This document shows, piece after piece, positions 22,275 to 31,724 of a stretch of DNA of 64,000 nt (position 1 is the first letter of the stretch; the number at the start of each line of letters is the position of its first letter). The DNA is from Gymnopus androsaceus JB14 (lineage: Eukaryota > Basidiomycota > Agaricomycetes > Agaricales > Omphalotaceae), in assembly GCA_009733575.1 (NCBI GenBank), contig ML769622.1, forward strand, positions 41,378 to 105,377, given 5' to 3'. A model generated the notes under the pieces. The model was not told where the DNA came from and searched no databases. It was given only the letters and a program-made list of their open reading frames with translations. The translations under genes and the position numbers were made by a program.

Positions 22275-23274
22275 CAGGACTCGAGGATGCAAAAAGTTCA
22301 AGTTCAAGTTCGAAGTGCGCGTGGCGCTTTCAATTGACGCGCGCTTACCACTTGTTAAAGCTAACGAGCTTTCCTCCATGTTCATAATATTTCCAAAGAT
22401 TGGCCTTGCTGCATGCACTGAAATCCAAGTGTTAGAATACGTGCGTTATGAAGGAGCCCTCAAGATACTCTTCCGCCGCTAGCCGCTACCCTACATATGC
22501 AACGCAGAACATCTTCATCGCGATTTCTTATATGTAAAATCGTTCTTTTTCAATCTTACATTCGCTCTCATCTCAGGCCAGAATATTGTTTAGATCGACG
22601 CTCTACCCGCCACGGAACATCAAGCAACTTTAATTTCGAGGCGACCGCTGAAAACCGAGGTCCGGGAGACTGTTGGCATCTACAGTATCTCATCGAAATA
22701 TATTAAATCGGAGAACACCTATCCTCTTTCCAGGAACCGCTGTATGTGCAAGCCTCAATTCGCTCTCATCGCGGTTAGAACGTTCGTACCATTCGTTCCT
22801 GAAGGATACAATAGCTCCGTTGATTAATATTTAACGTCCTGTTCGACGTTGGATTCTCATCCAATCCGAAAAGCATGGCTACATATTCTTGTAGTCCTCC
22901 GTACCGATGCTTCCTTCGGATTTCAAGGTCGGATTGCAACTCGACTGCAGCAAGTATCCCCTTACTTACCTCGCCCGCGGATACGCGATGACTAACTTCC
23001 AACGGCCGTGAAATAGACGTGGACATATTCGGCCTACAGGTGCCTTTATCATCGAGTTCACAGGATAATGCTTAGCCCGTAGCTAAGAACTTTTGAAGTA
23101 ATCATGCTACGTTAAACTTTACGCGCTTACCGCTAGAGGCCGGGCGATACCAGTGATATCATTTTTGAGTAAAGTTCGGCCGGCCCGTTATAAGTGCAGC
23201 AGAAATACTCCAATTTCTGCCGCTTAGTTACCCTTTCCCAACCACCATCTTCTCTCACTCAACTACAAACGACC
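22275..23274. other. Module copy 2 right flank and transketolase-like promoter
   Basis: 22450-23030 is the duplicate of 16640-17190. After 23040 the sequence is unique and leads to the transketolase-like start; it contains TACGCGCTTACCGC at about 23122 and a pyrimidine-rich stretch before the ATG. No gene seen. Confidence 0.5.
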
Positions 23275-25723
23275 ATGCCTGGCGTAGATTCCGAATTCCC
23301 TATCGACCTCAAGCAGTATAAAAAGTTTGTCTAGTTATCGTTATCTGATCATCAGAGCTCATCGTTTCTTTAGACTTACGCTCGATCCGAGCCAACCTCA
23401 ATTGACCGATGAGCAGAGAACAACATTAAAGGCAAACATTCAGCTTTTGCGAGATGTTATTGTCTTTTTCACTGCTACCGGCGCTGCGCGTGGAGTTAGT
23501 GGCCATACTGGTCTGTTTTTGAGCTTATCGTTCTCGGAAGCTTGCCATCTCATCGCTGAAATGATCTTACGCAGGAGGCGCCTACGACACTGTTCCAGAA
23601 GTCTGTATCCTTCTTTCCTTGATTGATGGTGCGCCCGATAAGTATGTGCCCATCCTTTTTCGACGAGGCTGGTTAGTTTTAGTTTCACTCCATCCGACTT
23701 CGATCTAATCTATTTTGCAGGTCACCGTGTTGCGACACAGTATCTTCTCGCTGCTCTTGAGGGATCTCTTCCTGCCGAGCACCTTCTTCACTACCGTGAA
23801 GCCAACTCCGAAGCTTCCAGGTCACCCAGAGTTGGGTCTTACACCTGGTGTCAAGTTTTCTTCTGGACGTCTCGGTCATATATGGTCAGTAACAAAGAAA
23901 TCCATCTCGACGTCCAATCTAACCTCAATGTACATTCAGGCCTCTTGTCAACGGTGTCGCAATGGCTCACCGTGAAAGAACTGTATTCTGTCTCGGATCT
24001 GATGGTTCGCAGCAGGAAGGTAACGATGCCGAAGCTGCACGTCTCGCTGTTGCCCAGAACCTTAACGTCAAGCTCTTCATCGACGATAACGATGTGACTA
24101 TCGCCGGACACCCGTCTGAATACCTCAAGGGTTTCGAAGTCGGAAAAACCCTCGAAGGACACGGTCTCAAGGTTCTTACTGTTGATGGCGAGGATATCGA
24201 TTCTCTCTGGCTCGGCATCGCGTTCCGCTGTATCTTATGACGGTCCCGCTGCTGTGGTCTCAAAACGAAAGATGGCTCCTGGCATTGCGGAAATCGAGGG
24301 TAGCCCCCATGGACACGATGTCATTCCAGTCAAGGGTGCCATCAAGTACCTCGAGGGCCGAGGATACACCAACTTGGGAGAGATCCTTCTCAATATTCAA
24401 ACCCGTCCCCCAGCCTTACCTTTACATTGGATCGACGAAGGAGGTTGGCGCGAACCGTGTTGTGTTTGGTGAAGCTGTAAACGGTATTTCTGGATAGAAT
24501 GAGTAAGGAAGAGGCCGCAAAGAAGGTTATGGTTATTGACAGTGCGTATCTTTCAAAGTTGCGATTTTTTCGGAAATCCTAACTTGATTAGCGAACGATA
24601 GGTGACTTGGAGGGCTCAACGGGTCTCAAGGTCATCCACCAGAAGCACCCTGAGGTCTTCGTTCCTTCTGGTATCATGGAACGTGGAAACTTCTCCGCTG
24701 CTGCTGGTTTCGGATTTCGACTCTGACAAGTTTGGTGTCTTTTCTACCTTCTCTGCCTTCCTCGAAATGTTGGTATCCGAAATCACCATGGCGCGTTTGA
24801 ACAACTGCAATGTTTTGTGTCACTTTTCGCATGCTGGTGGTAAGTTTGCTATTTGAAAGTCTTTCGATCGTAGAACAAAAGCCTTCACGTATTGAATTCT
24901 AGTCGACGAGATGGCTGATAACACTTGCCATTTCGGTATCAACAACATGTTTGCTGACAACGGTCTCTCCGACGTCGAATCTTTCCTCTACTTCCCTGCC
25001 GATGCTCTCCAGATGACAGCCGTCATCGAGCGCGTTTTCTTTGAGCACGGCCTCCGATTCGTCTTCTCCACTCGATCAAAGGTCCCCTACATCCTCAAGC
25101 CCGACAGCGAGTCCAAGTTCTTCGGTGGTGACTACAAGTTCGTCCCAGGAAGGGATGAAATCATCGTCGATGGAACCGCTGGATACGTTGTTTCCTTTGG
25201 AGATATGCTTCATAGGTCGTATGATGCTGTACTCCGATGCAGACAGGAGGGCTTGAACGTGGGCTTGATTAACAAGCCGACGTTGAACATTATCGATGAG
25301 CAGGTTCGTGGTGATGTTTTATGTTCATGGTTATGGTTCGATGCTCAACGGATTTGGTTGTTAACAGATGATCATGAAGGCGGGTCTGAGCCCCTTCATT
25401 CTTATTGTTGAGCCTTTCAACCAGAAGACTGGGGTGAGTTTGGAAAATTAGTCGCATTTGCGTCTTTACTGATTGAAACTAGCTTGGATCGAGATACGGT
25501 ACATGGCTCCTTGAGCGCCAGCTCACGCCCAAGTACGGATATATGGGTGCGACCAAAGAAGGTATGTTGTGATTCCTTATGGCGATCTGTGCCCTCCTCT
25601 GATAATCTTACTCTCATAGGCTCCGGTGGTCTCTGGGAACAAGTCTTCCACCAGAACCTTGACTCTCAGGCCATCATCGTCAAGATCAAGGCTTTGGCTC
25701 AGGCTGCTGCTGTGTCGCATTAA
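23275..25723 (+). pseudogene. Transketolase-family protein with six apparent +1 frameshifts
   Basis: Starts MPGVDSEFPIDLKQYKK, ends ALAQAAAVSH-stop. Homology covers a complete transketolase-like enzyme: TPP-binding GSDGSQQEGNDAEAARLA followed by KLFIDDNDVTIAGHP, the central domain (MERGNFSAAAGFGF, GVFSTFSAFLEM, CHFSHAGVDEMADNTCHFG) and the C-terminal domain (GLGSRYGTWLLERQLTPKYG, GSGGLWEQVFHQN). Introns are clean. The frame must advance by one base at about 23656 (T run), 23805, 24222, 24400, 24487 and 24716. All six are +1, several in short homopolymers, so either the gene is dead or the assembly holds insertion errors. A C-terminal fragment of this gene recurs at 36183 and 46843. Confidence 0.8.
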
Positions 25724-25964
25724 TTTCACCGCTCGATCGCCAATCGAGCCAGCCCCAGTCCTCCTCCTGTATTGGTTCGAGGAATTGGAGGAAAGAAGCG
25801 GTTGTCTTTTACTTATAGATTGTGATTATAGTTGGATGAAGTTGCAGAAACAAAAACGAATTGATTGTATACTACTTCCGGGCATGTATTCTCTTTTCGC
25901 AATTATACATATTCCTATAGACATTTCGAATGCTGAGGACGATTGGAAGTTTTGATTGCAGACT
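25724..25964. other. 3' flank of the transketolase-like gene
   Basis: Probable 3' UTR; no gene seen. Similarity to the PARP-finger genes begins at about 25965. Confidence 0.4.
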
Positions 25965-26190
25965 GCGCGGACCGCTTCCGAATTCTTTCTTCGAACCGCC
26001 ACCTTTCTCCAATCTATGTTAGAATATCAGTCGTTCGACTGACGCTGTCCGGAGAGAAAGGGAAAGGGAAATCCTCAGCAGAGACCGCGTCCTGGCTGAT
26101 GAAGAAAAAAAGTTGTGAGTGCCCAGAACTTGTTGAAACAAGGCTGATCTGTTAAGTGCCCATTGACGTAGATGGCGAACACTTCTCAGA
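25965..26190 (+). pseudogene. PARP-finger gene copy 1, middle fragment left of the CACTA insertion
   Basis: Aligns with 43790-44060 of the intact paralogue (GEKGKGKSSAETASW, KKKSCECPELVETRLI, HFSDTT). The zinc-finger exons are absent; homology starts directly after the transketolase 3' flank. The fragment is interrupted at 26190 by the CACTA element and resumes at 31728. Confidence 0.65.
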
Positions 26191-26602
26191 CACTACGCCA
26201 GCGCCAAACAATAACGGGCGAAATAATTAGCGAAATCATTGTCGTGATTAGTTACCTTTTCGGCATGAATCGCGGTTGAAAAAGACCATGTTTCTCATAG
26301 GAAAAACAAATTGGGAAAAAGATAAGATTCCGCTCGGGAATCTTATATGATTTCACCTGAAAAACATATCGCAATTGATTGTCTTTTTCGTTCGGAATTT
26401 CGCCGGTAATCTACTATCTTTCCCGTCTGAAAAAGATAAGGAAACATCTTATCTTTTTCACCCGTCATTCATTTTGTTTTTCGCTCGGGAAACTTACAGC
26501 TGTTTCGAAAAACGGAGGCCAGCCCGGGAAAAACTTGAGTTGATCTAAAGTTGATCGCCGAGGCTGGCACATCAGCGCTTCAGTATTAGCGCTCTGCCAT
26601 GG

Positions 26603-26642
<40 letters not shown>

Positions 26643-26874
26643 TATTCTGTTAAACCGCGTATGTAAGTAAGACTATGTACTAAGGCACGGGGAGCTGTTT
26701 TAGGCTCCAGTCTGTAGTGGTATGTGATACATGTGTGTCCAATGGAGGTCTGTGTAGCTATGGGTCCTTGTGTGAGTGTGGCTGTAAATGGTAAAAATAC
26801 GTGCCGATGTTCGATCCTGAGATCTTTTGGAATGAGAAAAGTCATATACATAATTGAAACATAAACATAAGAGG

Positions 26875-27264
26875 GCATGTTGCACGCCGTCCCAACAAGG
26901 AGGAGGAGCACCAGGGTAAACCAAGTCCGCTTTTCAGGCGTAACCGCACTGTGGCATTCATGCTCTTGCCGGATCTTGGGTAGCGCGCCCGTTGTTCCTC
27001 TCTTACGGATGAGCCAAACCCCACGCTACTGGGTAGTGAACCCAGTGCACCGATGCTCTTGGGACTAGTGCATGTTGCACGCCGTCCCAACAAGGAGGAG
27101 GAGCACCAGGGTAAACCAAGTCCGCTTTTCAGGCGTAACCGCACTGTGGCATTCATGCTCTTGCCGGATCTTGGGTAGCGCGCCCGTTGTTCCTCTCTTA
27201 CGGATGAGCCAAACCCCACGCTACTGGGTAGTGAACCCAGTGCACCGATGCTCTTGGGACTAGT
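26875..27264. repeat. 195-bp tandem repeat, two units, in the LINE 3' region
   Basis: Units 26875-27069 and 27070-27264 both begin GCATGTTGCACGCCGTCCC and look identical. Each keeps an open frame on both strands by chance of composition; I do not call it coding. Confidence 0.9.
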
Positions 27265-27445
27265 GCAAAAGCAGGTGAATGTGTGAATGATGCCTGAATG
27301 TGTGAAAAATGGGGGTACTAAGGTGGTTCTGGGGGATAGTCATTGTAGTGGATAACTTCATCCCTCCAGTCAGCTTCCGGGGGTCTTTCCTCATCTGGTA
27401 TTTCGAGAAGGTTGTCCAACTCGTCCCATATGCTCCGCGGTTTGT

Positions 27446-27520
27446 AGATTGGCTCTTCTGCCAGAAGAGCCAATCTGGTGCACCATGGAAACCTTCAGTG
27501 AAGGTTTCCATGGTGCACCA
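27446..27520. repeat. Two adjoining perfect palindromes in the LINE
   Basis: Palindrome 1: AGATTGGCTCTTCTG (27446-27460), one-base spacer, its complement (27462-27476). Palindrome 2: 22-bp arms 27476-27497 and 27499-27520, beginning TGGTGCACCATGG, one-base spacer. They share base 27476. Confidence 0.9.
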
Positions 27521-27820
27521 TTCCGTGCAAAGGCCCCTGTTGCCTTCAGGAACTCTATCAGAGCCTCGATGCCCTCCTCCGAGCCTAGGATATCAGCCAG
27601 ACATATGTCTGGGGAGACTTCCCATAGGATGTCTCGGGCATTTTCGTAGTGCGGGCATGAGCGCAGTATGTGTTCACGGGTCTGCAAATATTCGCCGCAA
27701 GGGCAGTCAACGTTCTTGGTGGGTACAAACTTTGAGAAATACTCGCCTATGTAGCCATGTCCCGTTCGGCACTGCATAAGGCGGCCAAAGACCTCTTGTT
27801 TGGTGCTCTGCCATGGTCTT

Positions 27821-28359
27821 CGCGATGTCTTCACCAGCTATTCTCCTTGAAGTCTCCTTCGTTTCTTGACATGGGCAATAACTATTGCAACACATAACCT
27901 GAGAAGAAGCTTGCTGGTGGGTGCTTGAGGTGCAGCGGAAGCTGGATGGGAATGGTATTGCAGCGGAATTAGAGGCTGGGCATGAGCTGGAAGCGAGGAT
28001 TTGCAAAGAGCGTATTGCATGCTCGCGATAGCAAGTTGTTGATTGGTAGGTGGTAGGTGAAGGCATTTTCCATCATAGACGGCAACACCATTGTTCAAGG
28101 ATGACTCACAAGGCTGCATGGTTATGGAATGGTTGCTGGGAGTTGCTGGGTTGTGGCCTCCTTATATCTCTTCCAGCAGTGCTTCAAAGTTTCGAATATA
28201 TATTATTTTCCTCCAGTACATAGTGGATTGCAAACACGACGTGCTTTTGAACTGAGTCGGAGGTTGGTCATCAGCAGAGCAAGTAGCGCCCGCTTACTTG
28301 ATGCCGAGGCACCGGCAATCAACTCAAATTTTTCCCGGGCTGGCCTCCGTTTTTCGAAA
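27821..28359. other. Interior of the TA-flanked element
   Basis: Unique sequence between the LINE target duplication and the right inverted repeat. A minus-strand open stretch near 27838-28119 has no recognisable domain. Nothing further is supported. Confidence 0.4.
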
Positions 28360-28999
28360 CAGCTGTAATACCCAGGTCCCGGGCAGGGACTGGACAGTGT
28401 ATTAGGTGCATTTCCGATAGGTCCGGCACATATCATGCTTCATCTGACCGCTTGAGCCCATCATTTTGAGCAATGAGTACCGGCTAAGCGCCGGTTTAGC
28501 GCCAACAGACCGTGTTTCTGCACAACCTCAAACGACAGACCTTTATAAAGTATTTTCCTTCATCGACTATCAATAAATATGATATATGAATGCATACCCA
28601 TGCTTGCTGGTCAACTTATGTATTTTTTTCAAGTATACTTAGCCATACACTTCATGGCTTACAGTTGGGTATAGTGCACTATTCATATACATGATGGACA
28701 TTATTATGTATATATCTTTCAATGTGTCTAATTTTTTAAAGTAAGTATGGTGTTCATAATGGGTGAGAAGGCGGGGAGAGTTGAGAGTGAGTGGGGAGGG
28801 AGGGGGGATGAGCGGGATCGGTGCCATGATGCATACCAAGCCTTGAAGGAAGTGCAGTGTCAGGCTCCTACTCACCCGCCAGTCAGTAGTATGAATATCT
28901 AAGTATTCTGCATTGTCAGTTTCGGATTTATGACCTATTAGTTACTTAGTACTCGGGCAATCAAACATAGCATGACATGGGACTATGATGCAAAGTCCA

Positions 29000-29206
29000 T
29001 GTAACAGCTCCTAAGTGGAGCCTAGAGCCTTAATATCACGCCAACGAGTACTACTGGATTTATTCAGGTATACTCGCGAGGTGATGGTTAAAAGCTAAGG
29101 TTTGTCTACAATATAATAATTATAATATAGAATATTGGCAGGCGTGGGAACGCGCCGCCACCTGTAGAGACTGAGGTCCTGCTGATCAGGGATCAGAGGC
29201 ATTACA
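29000..29206 (-). repeat. 3' LTR of the short LTR element
   Basis: TGTAACAGCTCC..GCATTACA, 207 bp; 3' on the coding (minus) strand. Confidence 0.85.
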
Positions 29207-29399
29207 CCCTCCCCAGCCAGATTGAGCCTACAGTTCAATTGAAAAGGAAAGGGGCCCCCAGCTGGTTTGATAGCGTGTCAACCCAGCTGGAGCATATTTG
29301 TGAGAACTTCAACTTGATAGTTGAAGTTGGGAACATATTCACAATAGCGTGTCATGAATATGTCCTGGGATTTCGAATGCATGGTAGCGTTCCATGTAT

Positions 29400-30974
29400 T
29401 CAGAAACGGGAGTGAAGAACACGGTCACGTGTTGCACGTACCTCGCATCCAAGACTAGGGTCCGTTGTACGGAACATAGTCAACCACTGAAGGGCAAAGA
29501 CGGTTATGTCTTTTCCCATTTCAATGGTAATGCCTTGGGAGGCGTAAAACAAGGCTACATCATACAATGTAGCATTATCAATGTCACCAGTATATGGTGA
29601 TGTTGAAATATTCGAGACCATATTTGTCTCATCACATCCGGTAATGGATGCATAAAGTCCTGGAGTTGTGAACAACTTCGCTGTTTGTAAGGTGAAGCAA
29701 TGCTGCTTCACCTTGGAAGTCCCCGCTGCTATAACTGGGGCATGGTTACTTACTAGTAACCATCCACGTACATTACGGGTAAGAGTATGATCATTGTGTT
29801 CATACTTTATGCCAGTAGGACATTGGTTGGGGTACATCTGGATGTACCGTACCCAATCCTCTGGCAAATCGTGTTTCGAGGGATTTTTTATCCCACATAC
29901 TTGAGATGTAGAGTGAGCTAGTGTATTTCTACACTGGCCCTCCCCCTCTCGAAGAGAAAAGAAGCTTGCTCGTGAACATTGTACACATTTTGAGCTTGCT
30001 CTGTGAGTTTCAGAAATCTGTCGTAGTTTACAACGGATTTGCCTCCCACAATTTCTGGACGGTGGGTCTTTCCCACTGTCCAGGAGTCTATCAACGGGGT
30101 ACCCATTGATATTAAAAAGAATTCCCTGGTCAGGGAATTGTGAATCTCCAATTTCTTGGAGATCTTGGTCATGGAGTCGCTGGACAGCGACTCGGTCCAT
30201 CCAATCCCTTTTCAAGGGCCTGGTTGTGCCAAAACATGGATTTACAGTGGTACCATGTACCACCGTCAATTTGGAAGGCATGGCCTTCCGAGGGGTGAAC
30301 CTCTCCTCTTGAATTGATTTGGGATGCGGATCGACGCAAGGGGGAGGAACCGGGGTGGGAGGGGGAGATGAGGACACGGGAAGTGTCAGAGAGACATCTG
30401 GCGGTGAAACTTCACCATCAGATGAGTGGGGATGACCGGAAGGCCTTAGGCCTGTCTAAGCAATGTCAGCCCATCGGTCTCCGTCAATATCTCTAATTTT
30501 CCGGTATGGAACGTCTCCCGGAGGAGTGGACCGTGTTATGTTAGCGTTTGCTAACATTTCCCTGAGCTTCGAAATCTCACGGAGAGCCTTTTGGCTCGTG
30601 GACTGTGCTGTTGCACATAATTGAAAGAAATCACCGGATTGGGATGACCCAATCGGTGATTCAAGCATGGTCGAGGCCACATTTGAACGTTCAAACTGAA
30701 TGTTATTATTTCCAGCCCAACGCGAGTCGGGCTTAAAATCATTTGTGCCCGCACATGCGCTGGCACCAGTGACGCAAAAACAGTCACTGTTGTAAGATTC
30801 ACTGCCGTGAATCTTTTTTGAACAGTTGACGATGTTAAAAACATCGTCGTTGCTGGAATTGCCGTAGCAATTCCAATAATGGTTATTGGCGACGTTTACC
30901 ACGTCACCGTAACCTGAGTCGTTGTAACGACTCGGCATCTCGCGGGGATCGCTGAAGAGTACACAGGTACTCAA
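29400..30974 (-). CDS. ORF of unknown function in the short LTR element, split by one in-frame TAG
   Basis: Starting 6 bp inside the 5' LTR border on the minus strand, a frame of 172 codons (MSTCVLFSDPREMPSRYND..) ends at TAG 30456-30458. The same frame then runs another 351 codons (TGLRPSGHPHSSDG.. to ..RVLHSRF) without another stop. The total would be 524 codons with one amber codon. The second half has SPPPTPVPPP and later WVRYIQMYPNQCPTG and GWLLVSNHAPVIAAGTSKVK; no family is recognised. The position suggests a Gag-like or element-specific protein. The single stop could be a mutation or a readthrough signal. Confidence 0.5.
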
Positions 30975-30979
30975 AAAAG

Positions 30980-31186
30980 TGTAACGGCTCCTAAGTGGAG
31001 CCTAGAGCCTTAATATCACGCCAACGAGTACTACTGGATTTATTCAGGTATACTCGCGAGGTGATGGTTAAAAGCTAAGGTTTGTCTACAATATAATAAT
31101 TATGATATAGAATATTGGCAGGCGCGGGAACGCGCCGCCACCTGTAGAGACTGAGGTCCTGCTGATCAGGGATCAGAGGCGTTACA
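30980..31186 (-). repeat. 5' LTR of the short LTR element
   Basis: TGTAACGGCTCC..GCGTTACA, 207 bp, paired with 29000-29206. Confidence 0.85.
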
Positions 31187-31724
31187 GTCCACCAGTAATT
31201 ATTGCACTTTTATTGCGCTACCATACGATAGTGGATCTTCAATACAACTGTATCCCCCCATACCTGATATAACAGTATTGGGCTACCGGATGAGATGAGG
31301 TGAAAAATTCGAAACCTACTGTACTGTAAATCCTGGATGTGCATTAGCGAAGAGATTCATAGAGTCACATGACTGACTGCCCAGTTCCTGCCCAGTCCCT
31401 GCCCGGGACCTGGGTATTAAGTTTCCCGAGCAAAAAACAAAATGAATGATGGGTGAAAAAGATAATATGTTTCCTTATCTTTTTCAGACAGGAAAGATAG
31501 TAGATTACCGGCGAAATTCCGAACAAAAAAGACAATCAATTGCAATATGTTTTTCAGGTGAAATCATATAAGATTCCCGAGCAAAATTTTATCTTTTTCC
31601 CAATTTGTTTTTCCTATGAGAAACATGGTCTTTTTCAACCACAATTCATGCCGAAAAAGGTAACTAATCATGACAATGATTTTGCTAATTATTTTGCTCG
31701 TTATTGTTTGGCACTGGCGTAGTG

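Larger units (their letters stand above)
26607..27804 (-). mobile_element. 5'-truncated LINE (Tad-like) with poly(A) tail and 16-bp TSD
   Basis: Minus-strand element with a tail seen as about 37 T at 26605-26641. A 16-bp target duplication GCTCTGCCATGGTCTT occurs at 26591-26606 and 27805-27820. The residual ORF (to 27391) shows EVFGRLMQCRTGHGYIGEYF, VDCPCGEYLQTREHILRSCP and EEGIEALIEFLKATGAF, the C-terminal zinc-binding end after RNase H in fungal Tad-like elements. The body holds a 195-bp tandem duplication and two adjoining palindromes. Confidence 0.85.
26497..28365. mobile_element. TA-flanked TIR element (MITE-like) inside the CACTA left arm
   Basis: Ends are CAGCTGTTTCGAAAAACGG and the complement CCGTTTTTCGAAACAGCTG, with about 70 bp of imperfect inverted repeat. 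It interrupts the CACTA arm between CTTA and TAATACCC; the right arm reads CTTAATACCC, giving a TA target duplication (26495-26496, 28366-28367). CAG ends and a TA duplication fit Tc1/mariner/pogo-type elements. Without the LINE it is about 660 bp and lacks a transposase. Confidence 0.8.
29000..31186 (-). mobile_element. Short LTR retrotransposon (TRIM/LARD-like) with 207-bp LTRs
   Basis: Direct repeats 29000-29206 and 30980-31186 begin TGTAAC and end TTACA, and differ at only a few positions. A 5-bp target duplication GTCCA flanks the element (28995-28999, 31187-31191). A purine tract CTGGGGAGGG on the minus strand abuts the LTR at 29206, so transcription is on minus. The 1.77-kb interior is too short for pol and shows no RT, integrase or protease motif. 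It carries one long minus-strand frame. The element sits inside the CACTA transposon. Confidence 0.85.
26191..31724. mobile_element. Non-autonomous CACTA transposon with nested insertions
   Basis: Termini are CACTACGCCAG and CTGGCGTAGTG. Inverted repeats of about 333 bp run 26191-26496 plus 28366-28393 on the left and 31392-31724 on the right; they match base for base over most of their length, including GAAAAAGATAAG motifs. A 3-bp target duplication AGA flanks it (26188-26190, 31725-31727). CACTA ends with a 3-bp duplication identify the CMC/EnSpm superfamily. It is inserted in an exon of a PARP-finger gene. No transposase is visible inside, so it is a non-autonomous derivative. The left inverted repeat is split by a TA-flanked element, and an LTR element sits in the interior; 28394-28994 and 31192-31391 are unique interior with no gene seen. 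Confidence 0.85.

Noticed and set aside
26465..26911. Open frame with a long lysine run on the minus strand
   Set aside because: The lysines are the LINE poly(A) tail read as codons; it spans the element border and is not a gene.
26842..27219. Repetitive protein from the 195-bp units
   Set aside because: The frame exists only because the unit length is a multiple of three; the region is LINE 3' sequence.
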